This document shows, in pieces, positions 26,218 to 35,083 of a stretch of DNA of 64,000 nt. The DNA is from Anaeromyxobacter dehalogenans 2CP-C. Its GTDB lineage: Bacteria > Myxococcota > Myxococcia > Myxococcales > Anaeromyxobacteraceae. The stretch's first letter is position 1. Each line of letters begins with the position of its first letter. The stretch spans positions 2,950,001-3,014,000 of the forward strand of contig NC_007760.1 of assembly GCF_000013385.1 (NCBI RefSeq). Direction: 5' to 3'. The position numbers and the translations under genes are program-made. The notes beneath the pieces were generated by a model, which was not told the DNA's origin, made no database searches, and saw nothing but the letters and a program-made list of their open reading frames with translations.

Positions 26218-28436
26218 CACGCCACCTCCGCCGCGCGGCGCACGGTGACGAGCTGCGTGCGCATGCCGGTCGAGCCGCTGATCGGGTCCACGACGTAGTC
26301 GTCGATCACGGCCGTGTCGTCGCCGCCCCGCCCGCGCGCGCGGTGGAGCCGGTGCGCCCAGTGGCCGAAGCCGTGCACCATGTACACGGCGCCGTCCGGC
26401 ATCCGCTCGGTCACGTGCAGCGGGAGCGGCCCGGTCTCGCCGCCGTGGGCGTTCCCGACCATCACCCGCTCCCCGGCCGCGAGCCCCAGCGCGGCCGCGT
26501 CCGCCGGGCTCATCCAGAGCGTGTTCTCCGGCTCGAGGTCGAACAGGATGGGGTTGTTCTGCGTCCGGCCGAACGTGTGCAGCGGGCTGCGGCCGTACAG
26601 CAGCCGGAAGCGCCCGGGCGGCGGCGGCGGCGGGCCCTTCCAGACCGGCAGCGGATCGAACCCCGCGTCGGCGAGCCGCTGCGACCAGAGCTCGATCCTC
26701 CCGGACGGCGTGTGGAACCGGTACTCCTCGCCGTCCGCGAGGTAGAGCGGCGTCTTGCGGGGGACGAGCGCGATCCCGTCGCGCCTCAGCGCGTCGAGCG
26801 ACAGCCCCGCGGACGCGAGCCGGACCTCGAGGTAGTCCTCGAACGTCGCCCAGGGGAAGAAGTCTCCCACGCCGAGCGCGGTCCCGAGCTCCTTCGCGAT
26901 GCGCCACGCCGGGCGCGTGTCGTGCGGCGAGGCCACCGCCGGCTGGCGCAGGCCCACGTACGGCGTGCGGGTGAAGCCGAGCGAGAGGTCGTCGTAGCGC
27001 TCGAGGTAGGTGTCCTCCGGGAGCAGCACGTCGGCGTACTGCGTGATCTCGGTGGGCGCGACGTCGCAGACCACCAGCAGGTCGAGGTTCGCGATGGCCT
27101 CGCGCGTCTCGCGCACGTTCGGCATCGCCTGCACGAGGTTCGTGCCGTGCACGAACCAGCCCTTCACCGGGTACGGCGTGCCGGTGCGGGTGGCGTCGCG
27201 GATGCCGTTCGTGGTGACCTCCTCCGCGAACGGGAAGCGCCCGGCGGCCTGGTCCACGTTCCGCGGCAGGTCCGGGAAGTCCGGCGTGGGGTAGTCGCCG
27301 ACCGCGGCGCGCTCGGTCCGGTAGGTGGAGCCGGGCCGCCACCACGCGCCGAGCAGCGCGGAGAGAATGGCCTGGGCGCGGGCGCGCTGCGTGTCCTCCT
27401 CGCCGTACCAGGCGGTGTGCCGGCCCGGGTGGACGACCACCGCCGGCATCGCCTTCACCACCAGGCGATACGCGTCCACGATCCGCTCCGCCGGCACGCC
27501 GGCGCGCTCGGCCGCCCAGGCCGGGTCGAACGGCGCCACGTGCGCCGCCAGCCGGTCGAAGCCGGTGGTGCGCGCCTCCACGAACGCGCGGTCGTACGTG
27601 CGCTCCGCGACGAGCAGGTGCAGCCAGGCCAGGATCACCGCGGTGTCGCCGCCCGGGCGGATGGGCAGCCACACGTCGGCCTTCGAGGCGACGGTGGAGA
27701 GGCGCGGATCCAGCACCACCAGCGACGCGCCGCGGGCGCGCGCCTTCGCCAGCTCCTGCACCTGGCCGTTGTGCGCGTTCTCGCCGAGGTGCGAGCCGAA
27801 CAGCACGACGGCGCGCGCGTTCTCGAGGTCGATGGGCTCGGGCGAGACCAGCTTCTCGCCGAACGTGAGCTGGTAGCCGACGTTGCGCGCGCCCTTGCAC
27901 TGCGCGTACGACGGGCCCGCGTAGTTCGGCGAGCCGTACGCCACCAGCAGCTGGCGCAGCAGGGGCCCGCCGCTGCCGTGGTAGAACAGCGCGAGCGCCT
28001 CGGCGCCGTGGCGTGCCTTGATGGCGCGGAAGCCCTGCGCGATCACCTGGTACGCCTCGTTCCAGCCGGCGCGCCGGAACTTCCCCTCGCCCCGCGCGCC
28101 GGTCCGGATCATCGGGTGCGTCAGCCGGTCCCCGTCCACCACCGAGGCCGCGCCTGCCTGCCCGCGCCCGCAGAGCTTCCCGTTCGCGTTGGGGTAGCGC
28201 GGGTGGCCGCGCAGCGAGAGCACGCGGTTCTTCCGCACGCGGGCCACCGCGCCGCAGTTCCAGAAGCACAGCTCGCAGAACGTCGGGACCTCGCGCTCCG
28301 GCGGCAGGGCGTCGTCGGCCTGCGCGAGGCCGAACGCCTCGGCGCGGCCCGGCGCCGCCGCGGCGCCCGCGGCCGCGCCCGCCGCCGCCAGCTCCAGGAA
28401 CGTCCTCCGCCCGATGCGCACGCCGTGCTCCGCCAT
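26217..28436 (-). CDS. Tat-exported molybdopterin oxidoreductase, thiosulfate/polysulfide reductase-like catalytic subunit
   Basis: This 739-residue protein has a twin-arginine signal (GRRTFLELAAAG, residues 9-20). The [4Fe-4S] site uses C54, C57, C61 and C89. YAQCKGARNVG near residue 177 puts Cys180 at the Mo-ligand position, as in PhsA/PsrA. The C-terminal MopB domain contains the LLYGRSPLHTFGRTQNNP segment. It acts in the periplasm on a sulfur oxyanion, polysulfide or similar anion; direction and substrate cannot be fixed. The start ATG at 28436 has GGGAG upstream. It is the first gene of the six-gene run down to the ArsR regulator. Confidence 0.9.
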   Translation of the reverse strand: MAEHGVRIGRRTFLELAAAGAAAGAAAAPGRAEAFGLAQADDALPPEREVPTFCELCFWNCGAVARVRKNRVLSLRGHPRYPNANGKLCGRGQAGAASVVDGDRLTHPMIRTGARGEGKFRRAGWNEAYQVIAQGFRAIKARHGAEALALFYHGSGGPLLRQLLVAYGSPNYAGPSYAQCKGARNVGYQLTFGEKLVSPEPIDLENARAVVLFGSHLGENAHNGQVQELAKARARGASLVVLDPRLSTVASKADVWLPIRPGGDTAVILAWLHLLVAERTYDRAFVEARTTGFDRLAAHVAPFDPAWAAERAGVPAERIVDAYRLVVKAMPAVVVHPGRHTAWYGEEDTQRARAQAILSALLGAWWRPGSTYRTERAAVGDYPTPDFPDLPRNVDQAAGRFPFAEEVTTNGIRDATRTGTPYPVKGWFVHGTNLVQAMPNVRETREAIANLDLLVVCDVAPTEITQYADVLLPEDTYLERYDDLSLGFTRTPYVGLRQPAVASPHDTRPAWRIAKELGTALGVGDFFPWATFEDYLEVRLASAGLSLDALRRDGIALVPRKTPLYLADGEEYRFHTPSGRIELWSQRLADAGFDPLPVWKGPPPPPPGRFRLLYGRSPLHTFGRTQNNPILFDLEPENTLWMSPADAAALGLAAGERVMVGNAHGGETGPLPLHVTERMPDGAVYMVHGFGHWAHRLHRARGRGGDDTAVIDDYVVDPISGSTGMRTQLVTVRRAAEVA

Positions 28437-28523
28437 CTCGCGCTCCCCGCCGGCGGCACCGCCGGCCAACGCGATGGAGCCGCGAACGGCCCGCGCCGAT
28501 TCTCGCCCGTGTTCGATTTTCTC

Positions 28524-28539
28524 GTGTGATTCCGCACAC
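28524..28539. promoter_or_regulatory. CRP/FNR-like inverted repeat upstream of the molybdoenzyme operon
   Basis: GTGTG-N6-CACAC lies 88 bases upstream of the molybdoenzyme start in the divergent gap. It resembles the TGTGA-N6-TCACA site of the CRP/FNR family, with one half imperfect. Operator role is inference. Confidence 0.4.
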
Positions 28540-28540
28540 A

Positions 28541-28584
28541 CGCAGCGCTTGCGCGGGCGGGCGCCGCGCCGCAGCGCTTGCGCG
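28541..28584. repeat. Two direct copies of CGCAGCGCTTGCGCG, 29 bases apart
   Basis: Copies sit at 28541-28555 and 28570-28584 in the 216-base divergent gap between the molybdoenzyme and radical SAM genes. Each is itself nearly palindromic around AGCGCT, as expected for a dimeric regulator site. Confidence 0.55.
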
Positions 28585-28652
28585 CGCCCCCGCGAAAACC
28601 TCGCGCCCGCCCGGGCCTTGATGCTGAACGTCCGTTCCGGTACGCCTCCGGG

Positions 28653-29684
28653 ATGAAGCCTCGCGCCGCCTGGAACCCGCCGAACCCGTGGGCCGCCGCC
28701 GAGATCGAGTGGGACGACGGCCCGCCGCCCGCCCGGATCACGCTGCTCGAGGACGCCACCCGCGACGTCCTCTCCCGCAACGACAGCCCGGACATCCCGT
28801 TCCGCTGGAGCGTGAACCCGTACCGCGGGTGCATGCACGCGTGCGCGTACTGCTACGCGCGGCCGACGCACGAGTACCTGGGCATGGGCGCGGGCACCGA
28901 CTTCGACACGCGCATCGTGGTGAAGCGGCGCGCGCCGGAGCTGCTCCGCGCCGCGTTCGACCGGCCCGGCTGGAAGGGCGAGGAGGTGGCGTTCTCCGGC
29001 GGGACCGACGCCTGGCAGCCGATCGAGGCGGAGCTGCGGCTCACGCGCGGCTGCCTCGAGGTGTGCGCCGCGTACCGGAACCCGGTCCGCGTGGTCACCA
29101 AGTCGGCGCTGCTGGAGCGCGATCTGGACCTGCTCCTGGAGCTGGCGCGGTCCGCCCGCGTGCTGGTCTCGGTGAGCCTGCCGTTCCTGGACCCGGCGCT
29201 GGCGCGCGCGCTGGAGCCGTGGGCGCCCTCCCCCGCGCGGCGGCTGCGCCTCATCGAGCGGCTCGCGCGCGCGGGGCTCTCGCCCGGCGTCCTCGTGGCG
29301 CCGGCGATCCCCGGGCTCGACGACGAGGTCCCGAGGGTCCTGGCGGCGGCGCGCGACGCCGGCGCCGCGCGCGCGGCGTGGGTCCTGCTGCGCCTGCCCG
29401 GGTCGGTGGCCCCGGTGTTCGAGCAGCGGCTGCGCGCGGCGCTCCCCGACGCAGCCGCGCGCGTGATGCACCTCGTGCGCGAGACGCGCGAGGGCCGGGC
29501 CTACGACGGGGCGTTCTCCACCCGCCGCCGCGGCACCGGGGCGTACGCCGCGATGGTCGCCCAGGTGTTCGCGCGCCACGCCTCCCGCCTCGGGCTGGAC
29601 CTGCCCGAGCCGGGGCTCGACGGGCCGTCCCCATTCCGGCGTCCCGGCAGCGGGGGACAGCTGGGGCTCTTTGACCCATCGTGA
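28653..29684 (+). CDS. PA0069-family radical SAM protein
   Basis: This 343-residue protein has the radical SAM cluster motif CMHACAYC near residue 69 within SVNPYRGCMHACAYCYARPTHEYLG, and VAFSGGTDAWQPIEAELRLTR. These match the Rv2578c/PA0069 family related to spore photoproduct lyases. The [4Fe-4S] cluster cleaves S-adenosylmethionine; the substrate is unknown. The start ATG at 28653 is preceded by a GGG run. It is divergent from the molybdoenzyme operon and followed 57 bases later by the histidine kinase gene. Confidence 0.88.
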   Translation: MKPRAAWNPPNPWAAAEIEWDDGPPPARITLLEDATRDVLSRNDSPDIPFRWSVNPYRGCMHACAYCYARPTHEYLGMGAGTDFDTRIVVKRRAPELLRAAFDRPGWKGEEVAFSGGTDAWQPIEAELRLTRGCLEVCAAYRNPVRVVTKSALLERDLDLLLELARSARVLVSVSLPFLDPALARALEPWAPSPARRLRLIERLARAGLSPGVLVAPAIPGLDDEVPRVLAAARDAGAARAAWVLLRLPGSVAPVFEQRLRAALPDAAARVMHLVRETREGRAYDGAFSTRRRGTGAYAAMVAQVFARHASRLGLDLPEPGLDGPSPFRRPGSGGQLGLFDPS

Positions 29685-29741
29685 AGACGCGAACCCTCCC
29701 AGGCGGGTGACATTCTCGGGATCTCCCGCTAGACAGGGCTC

Positions 29742-31097
29742 GTGCGGATCGGGACCCAGGCCGGTGGGGAGAGGCCCCTCGCCTCCCTGGCGGGCAGGGC
29801 GCCGGCGCAGGTCTCGCGGTGGTGGCGCGGCCGGACCGCCTGGTCGCCGGGCCGCATCGTGGCGGCCTACGCCCTCGTCAGCCTGCTCTGGATCGCGTTC
29901 TCCGACGCGGTGCTGGTGCGGCTCGTGCCGGATCCGGCGCTGCGCGCCCGCGCGCAGACGGTGAAGGGCGCGTTCTTCGTGGTGGTCACCTCGGCGCTGC
30001 TGCTCGAGCTGATCCGGCGCGGCGACCTGGGGCTGCGCACGCTCGGCGCCGAGGTGCGCGCGACCGTGGACAGCATGGCGGACGCGGTCCTCCTGGTGGA
30101 CGAGGAGGGCCGCATCGTGGAGACCAACCGCGCGGCCGTCGAGCTGCTCGGGGTCGCCTCCAAGGAGGACCTGCTCGTCCCGCTCCGCGACTGGGGGCGG
30201 CGCTTCGACCTCCGGTACCTCGACGGCTCCCCGGTGCCCTACGACCGCTACGCGGCGGTGCGGGCGCTCGCCGGCGAGCGCATCAAGGCCTACGACGCGA
30301 TGGCGCGGCGGGCCGACGGCTCGGAGGTGTACTTCAGCGTCTCGGCCGCGCCGGTGAAGGGCGCCGGGCACCGCCTGCTGGCGGTGGCGGTGCTGCGCGA
30401 CGTCACCGCCGCCCGGCGGCTCGACGAGATGCGCGAGGAGTTCCTCGCCACCGCCGCGCACGAGTTCAAGACGCCGCTCGCGGTGGTGAAGGCCTACGCG
30501 CAGCTCATGCAGAAGCGCGCGCCGGGCGATCCGGGGCTGACGGTGATCCAGCGCCAGGTGGACCGCCTCAACCGCCTCGTGCAGCACCTGCTCGACACCT
30601 CGCGCCTGCGGCTCCAGCCCGGCGAGGGTCGCCGCGACACCTTCGACGTGTCCTCGCTGGTCGCGGAGGCCATCGAGGAGGCGCGCCCCTCGACGCCGGG
30701 GCACGCGCTCGAGGCGGAGGCGCCCGCGCCGGCGGTGGTCCACGCCGACCGCGAGCGGATCCTGCGCGTGCTCACCAGCCTGCTCGACAACGCCATCCGG
30801 TTCTCGCCCGCGGGCGGGCCGGTGCAGGTGCGGGTGGAGACGCACGAGGGCGAGGTGGTGGTCTCGGTGGCCGACCACGGCCTGGGGATCCCGCCGGAGC
30901 GCCAGCCGCGCATCTTCGAGCGCTACTACCGCGCGCACGCCGGCACCGACCAGGACTACGGCGGCCTGGGCCTCGGGCTCGACATGAGCCGCGAGATCGT
31001 GACCCGCCACGGCGGCCGGATGTGGTTCGAGAGCGTTCCCGGCCAGGGCTCCACGTTCCACTTCAGCCTGCCGCTCGCGGCGCAGGAGGCCTCGTGA
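29742..31097 (+). CDS. PAS-domain membrane histidine kinase
   Basis: This 451-residue kinase has two membrane helices around residues 37-58 and 74-92 with almost no periplasmic loop. A PAS domain follows near 105-225 (VDSMADAVLLVDEEGRIVETN). The phosphoacceptor is His240 in ATAAHEFKTPLAVV, and the ATPase domain has N box DNAIRFSPAGG, ADHGLGIPPE and GGLGLGLDMS. The short loop suggests it senses a membrane or cytoplasmic signal through PAS. It overlaps the receiver gene by 4 bases, so the pair works together. The signal is unknown. Confidence 0.92.
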   Translation: MRIGTQAGGERPLASLAGRAPAQVSRWWRGRTAWSPGRIVAAYALVSLLWIAFSDAVLVRLVPDPALRARAQTVKGAFFVVVTSALLLELIRRGDLGLRTLGAEVRATVDSMADAVLLVDEEGRIVETNRAAVELLGVASKEDLLVPLRDWGRRFDLRYLDGSPVPYDRYAAVRALAGERIKAYDAMARRADGSEVYFSVSAAPVKGAGHRLLAVAVLRDVTAARRLDEMREEFLATAAHEFKTPLAVVKAYAQLMQKRAPGDPGLTVIQRQVDRLNRLVQHLLDTSRLRLQPGEGRRDTFDVSSLVAEAIEEARPSTPGHALEAEAPAPAVVHADRERILRVLTSLLDNAIRFSPAGGPVQVRVETHEGEVVVSVADHGLGIPPERQPRIFERYYRAHAGTDQDYGGLGLGLDMSREIVTRHGGRMWFESVPGQGSTFHFSLPLAAQEAS

Positions 31098-31489
31098 GGC
31101 GCAGCGTGCTGGTGGTGGAGGACGATCAGGACCTGTCGTCGCTCCTCGAGATGGTCCTCGCCGACGCGGGCCACCGGGTGCGCACCGCCCCCGACGGCCG
31201 GGCCGCGCTGGGCGCGGTGGCCGAGGAGATGCCCGGCGTCATCCTGCTCGACATGCGCATGCCGGTCATGAACGGGTGGGAGTTCGCCCGCGAGTTCCGC
31301 GCCCGCTACGGCCGCGCCTGCCCGATCGTGGTGGTCACCGCCGCGGAGAACGCCCGGCTGCGCGCGGAGGAGATCGGCGCCGAGGACTGGCTCGCCAAGC
31401 CGTTCGACCTCGACGACGTGCTCTACACCGTCGAGCGCCAGCTCGCCGGCGGGGACGAGGGCGGCGCGCCCACGCGCTCGCTGCACTGA
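31094..31489 (+). CDS. Single-domain response regulator (CheY-like)
   Basis: This 131-residue receiver-only protein has acidic pocket VVEDDQD, phosphoacceptor Asp53 in LLDMRMPVMNG and Lys102 in LAKPFD. There is no output domain, so it must act through protein contacts or a phosphorelay. The GTG start lies in the kinase stop (GTGA). Domain structure and partner kinase are clear; the downstream target is not in the window. Confidence 0.92.
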   Translation: MRRSVLVVEDDQDLSSLLEMVLADAGHRVRTAPDGRAALGAVAEEMPGVILLDMRMPVMNGWEFAREFRARYGRACPIVVVTAAENARLRAEEIGAEDWLAKPFDLDDVLYTVERQLAGGDEGGAPTRSLH

Positions 31490-31584
31490 CGCCCGTCCCC
31501 CCGCACGCCGCGCGCCTGCGCCCGGCCGCGGCCATCCCGTTGGGTGGTCGCCGCCCCGCGCACCCGGTCCCACCGTCTGAGCGC

Positions 31585-32283
31585 GTGGCCCCGGAGACCA
31601 GACCCATCGCCCGCCCGGTGCCCCGACCCTCGCGCGCCGCGGCGCTGTGGAGCTCCACCATCGGCAAGAAGGCGCTGATGGCGGTGACCGGCGTGGTGCT
31701 GTTCGCGTACGTCGTCGGGCACCTGCTCGGGAACCTGCAGGTGTTCGCGGGGGCGGCCAGGCTCGATCGCTACGCGGAGCTGCTCCGGATCTCGCCCGCG
31801 CTGCTCTGGTCGGTCCGCGCCGTGCTGCTCGTCGCGTTCCTGGTGCACGTCGCGGCGGGCCTCCAGCTCTCGGTGCTGCGGCGCGAGGCCCGGCCGGTGG
31901 CCTACGCCACCTACCGGCCGGTGGCCTCCACCCCCGCGGCGCGCGGGATGATCTGGAGCGGCCTGCTCATCCTCGGCTTCGTCGTGTACCACCTGCTCGA
32001 TCTCACGATCGGCGTGGTGAACCCGGACTTCCGCCCGGGGCAGGTCTACCACAACGTCCTCGCCACCTTCGGGCGCGGGCTGGGCGTCGCGATCTACGTC
32101 GTCGCGATGATCGCGCTCGGCTTCCACCTCTGGCACGGCATGTGGTCGCTGTTCCAGTCGCTCGGCCTCGCCACCCGCCGGAGCCTGCCCGGCCTGCAGC
32201 GCTTCGCGGTGACGGTGGCGTGGATCCTGGCGCTCGGCTTCACCGCCATCCCGCTCGCCGTCGTCGTGGGCGTGGTGAGGTAG
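31585..32283 (+). CDS. sdhC: Succinate dehydrogenase/fumarate reductase cytochrome b subunit
   Basis: This 232-residue protein has five membrane segments and conserved heme-ligand His positions (VVGHLLGN, HVAAGLQL, VYHLLDLT, GFHLWHG). It resembles the B-type di-heme SdhC of deltaproteobacteria and Bacteroidetes. It anchors the flavoprotein and iron-sulfur subunits and exchanges electrons with menaquinone. Start GTG at 31585 is chosen for family-like length, though start sites between 31585 and about 31640 cannot be excluded. sdhA begins 6 bases after the stop. Confidence 0.9.
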   Translation: MAPETRPIARPVPRPSRAAALWSSTIGKKALMAVTGVVLFAYVVGHLLGNLQVFAGAARLDRYAELLRISPALLWSVRAVLLVAFLVHVAAGLQLSVLRREARPVAYATYRPVASTPAARGMIWSGLLILGFVVYHLLDLTIGVVNPDFRPGQVYHNVLATFGRGLGVAIYVVAMIALGFHLWHGMWSLFQSLGLATRRSLPGLQRFAVTVAWILALGFTAIPLAVVVGVVR

Positions 32284-32289
32284 GCGCGC

Positions 32290-34200
32290 ATGCCGCTCGA
32301 CGCGAGGATCCCGGCGGGGCCGATCGAGCAGAAGTGGGACCGCCGCAGGTACGAGCTGAAGCTGGTCAACCCCGCCAACAAGCGCCGGCACCGGATCCTG
32401 GTGGTCGGCACCGGCCTGGCGGGCGCGTCCGCGGCGGCCTCGCTCGCCGAGCTGGGCTACGAGGTCGAGACGTTCTGCTACCAGGACAGCCCGCGGCGGG
32501 CGCACTCGATCGCGGCGCAGGGCGGCATCAACGCGGCGAAGAACTACCAGAACGACGGCGACTCCGTGGCGCGGCTGTTCTACGACACCGTGAAGGGCGG
32601 CGACTTCCGTTCGCGCGAGGCGAACGTCTACCGGCTGGCCGAGCTGTCGGTGAACATCATCGACCAGTGCGCGGCGCAGGGCGTGCCGTTCGCGCGGGAG
32701 TACGGCGGCCTGCTCGCGAACCGCTCCTTCGGCGGCGCGCTGGTCTCGCGGACGTTCTACGCGCGGGGCCAGACCGGCCAGCAGCTGCTGCTCGGGGCCT
32801 ACCAGGCGCTGCAGCGCCAGGTGGCCGCCGGCAAGGTGGTGAGCCACCCGCGCTGCGAGATGCTGGAGCTGGTGCTGGTGGACGGCCGGGCGCGCGGCGT
32901 CGTCACCCGCGACCTCGTCACCGGCGCGGTGCGCTCGCACGCCGGCGACGCGGTGGTGCTCGCGACGGGCGGGTACGGCAACGTCTTCTACCTCTCCACC
33001 AACGCGCGCGGCTGCAACGCGACCGCGGTCTGGCGCGCGCATCGCAAGGGCGCGCTGTTCGCGAACCCCTGCTACACGCAGATCCACCCGACCTGCATCC
33101 CGCGCTCCGGCGAGTACCAGTCGAAGCTCACGCTCATGAGCGAGTCGCTCCGCAACGACGGGCGGGTCTGGGTGCCCGCCCGGCGCGGCGACGGGCGCCC
33201 CCCCGGCCAGATCCCCGACGCCGAGCGCGACTACTACCTGGAGCGGATGTACCCGACCTACGGCAACCTCGCCCCGCGCGACATCGCCTCGCGCGCGGCC
33301 AAGACGGTCTGCGACGAGGGGCGCGGGGTCGGGCCCGGCGGGCTGGGCGTCTACCTCGACTTCCGCGACGCGTTCGCGCGGCTGGGCCGGCGCGTGCTCG
33401 ACGAGCGCTACGGCAACCTGTTCGAGATGTACGAGCGCATCACCGGCGACGATCCGCACGAGGTGCCGATGCGGATCTACCCGGCGGTGCACTACACGAT
33501 GGGCGGCCTGTGGGTGGACTACGACCTGCAGAGCACCATCCCCGGCCTGTTCGTGCTGGGCGAGGCGAACTTCTCCGACCACGGGGCGAACCGGCTGGGC
33601 GCGAGCGCGCTCATGCAGGGGCTCGCGGACGGCTACTTCGTCGTCCCGTACACGGTGGGTGACCACGTGGCGCGCGCGCAGGCGAAGGTGGACACCGGGC
33701 ACCCGGCGTTCCGCGACGCGGAGCGCGAGGTGGCGGCGCGCACCGCGCGGCTGCTGTCCATCGGCGGCCGGCGCACCGCCGACGACCTGCACCGCGAGCT
33801 GGGCACGCTGCTGTGGACCGACGCGGGGATGGCGCGCTCGCGCGCCTCGCTGGAGCACGCGCTCGCCGGGATCCCGCGCATCCGGGAGGCGTTCTGGAGC
33901 GACCTCCGGGTCCCGGGCACCGGCGAGGAGCTGAACCAGGAGCTGGAGCGCGCCGGCCGGGTGGCGGACTTCCTGGAGCTGGCGGAGCTGCTGTGCCGGG
34001 ACGCGCTGCATCGCGAGGAGTCGTGCGGCGGGCACTTCCGGGTCGAGCACCAGACGCCCGACGGGGAGGCGCTCCGCGACGACGCGCGGTTCGCCTACGT
34101 CGCGGCCTGGGAGTGGAAGGGGCCGGGCGAGGCCCCGGTGCTGCACCAGGAGCCGCTCGCGTTCGAGCACGTGCCGCTCCAGCAGCGCAGCTACAAGTGA
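32290..34200 (+). CDS. sdhA: Succinate dehydrogenase/fumarate reductase flavoprotein subunit
   Basis: This 636-residue FAD protein has [20 protein letters not shown] for FAD binding, covalent-FAD His in [18 protein letters not shown], and [22 protein letters not shown] near residue 420. It catalyses succinate/fumarate interconversion at the cytoplasmic face with sdhB and sdhC. Length and motifs are standard for this deltaproteobacterial-type complex. The direction of physiological flow cannot be told from sequence. Confidence 0.96.
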   Translation: MPLDARIPAGPIEQKWDRRRYELKLVNPANKRRHRILVVGTGLAGASAAASLAELGYEVETFCYQDSPRRAHSIAAQGGINAAKNYQNDGDSVARLFYDTVKGGDFRSREANVYRLAELSVNIIDQCAAQGVPFAREYGGLLANRSFGGALVSRTFYARGQTGQQLLLGAYQALQRQVAAGKVVSHPRCEMLELVLVDGRARGVVTRDLVTGAVRSHAGDAVVLATGGYGNVFYLSTNARGCNATAVWRAHRKGALFANPCYTQIHPTCIPRSGEYQSKLTLMSESLRNDGRVWVPARRGDGRPPGQIPDAERDYYLERMYPTYGNLAPRDIASRAAKTVCDEGRGVGPGGLGVYLDFRDAFARLGRRVLDERYGNLFEMYERITGDDPHEVPMRIYPAVHYTMGGLWVDYDLQSTIPGLFVLGEANFSDHGANRLGASALMQGLADGYFVVPYTVGDHVARAQAKVDTGHPAFRDAEREVAARTARLLSIGGRRTADDLHRELGTLLWTDAGMARSRASLEHALAGIPRIREAFWSDLRVPGTGEELNQELERAGRVADFLELAELLCRDALHREESCGGHFRVEHQTPDGEALRDDARFAYVAAWEWKGPGEAPVLHQEPLAFEHVPLQQRSYK

Positions 34201-34207
34201 GGGGCGC

Positions 34208-35065
34208 GTGCGCATCGTCCTCGAGATCTGGCGGCAGCGGGACCCCCGGGCGGACGGCCGCTTCGTCCGGTACGAGGTCACGGACGTCAGCGAGCACATG
34301 TCGTTCCTGGAGATGCTCGACGTGCTCAACCAGTCGCTGGTGCGGCGCGGCGAGATGCCGGTGGCCTTCGACTCGGACTGCCGGGAGGGGATCTGCGGGA
34401 CCTGCGGGTTCCTGGTGAACGGCGAGGCGCACGGGCCGCTCCGGAACGCGACCATCTGCCAGACGCACATGCGCCACTTCCACGACGGCGACGTCCTGCG
34501 GCTCGAGCCCTGGCGCGCCGCCGCGTTCCCGGTGGTCCGCGACCTGGTGGTGGACCGCGGCGCGCTCGACCGGATCGTCGCGGCGGGCGGCTACGTGTCG
34601 GTGCGGACCGGCGGCGCCCCCGACGCGAACGCCCTGCCCGTCCCGAAGACCGACGCCGACCGCGCCATGGAGGCCGCCGCGTGCATCGGCTGCGGCGCCT
34701 GCGTCGCGGCCTGCCCGAACGCCTCGGCCGCGCTGTTCACCGGCGCCAAGATCACGCACCTGTCGCTGCTGCCGCAGGGCCAGCCCGAGCGCCCGCTGCG
34801 CGTGCGCTCCATGGCCGAGCAGGCGCGCGCGGAGGGCTTCGGCCACTGCACCTCGATCGGCGAGTGCGCGGCCGTGTGCCCCGCGGGGATCCAGCTCGAG
34901 GTGATCGCGCGGATGAACCGCGACTTCCTGCGCGCGGCGTTCTCGCGCGCCGCCGGCGAGCCGCTCACCGTGCTCCCGGTCACGTCGCCGATGCGCCGCT
35001 ACGAGTCGCAGCCGCCCGGCGCGCGAGAGACCGCCGAGCCCGCCGAGGAGCCCGCGAAGCCCTGA
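34208..35065 (+). CDS. sdhB: Succinate dehydrogenase/fumarate reductase iron-sulfur subunit
   Basis: This 285-residue protein has the [2Fe-2S] region [15 protein letters not shown] near residue 60, then 4Fe-4S-type sites [13 protein letters not shown] and [15 protein letters not shown]. The C-terminal Pro/Glu-rich tail of about 20 residues is extra. It relays electrons between sdhA and cytochrome b. It follows sdhA by 7 bases and ends 18 bases before a convergent glycosyltransferase gene. Confidence 0.95.
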   Translation: MRIVLEIWRQRDPRADGRFVRYEVTDVSEHMSFLEMLDVLNQSLVRRGEMPVAFDSDCREGICGTCGFLVNGEAHGPLRNATICQTHMRHFHDGDVLRLEPWRAAAFPVVRDLVVDRGALDRIVAAGGYVSVRTGGAPDANALPVPKTDADRAMEAAACIGCGACVAACPNASAALFTGAKITHLSLLPQGQPERPLRVRSMAEQARAEGFGHCTSIGECAAVCPAGIQLEVIARMNRDFLRAAFSRAAGEPLTVLPVTSPMRRYESQPPGARETAEPAEEPAKP

Positions 35066-35083
35066 GCGGACCGGCGCGGGCGG

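Noticed and set aside
26217-31061. Very long open frame on the minus strand extending the molybdoenzyme gene into the 28.4-31 kb region
   Set aside because: High GC leaves antisense frames open. Real motifs end at the Tat signal start (28436), and the rest is antisense to the radical SAM and kinase genes.
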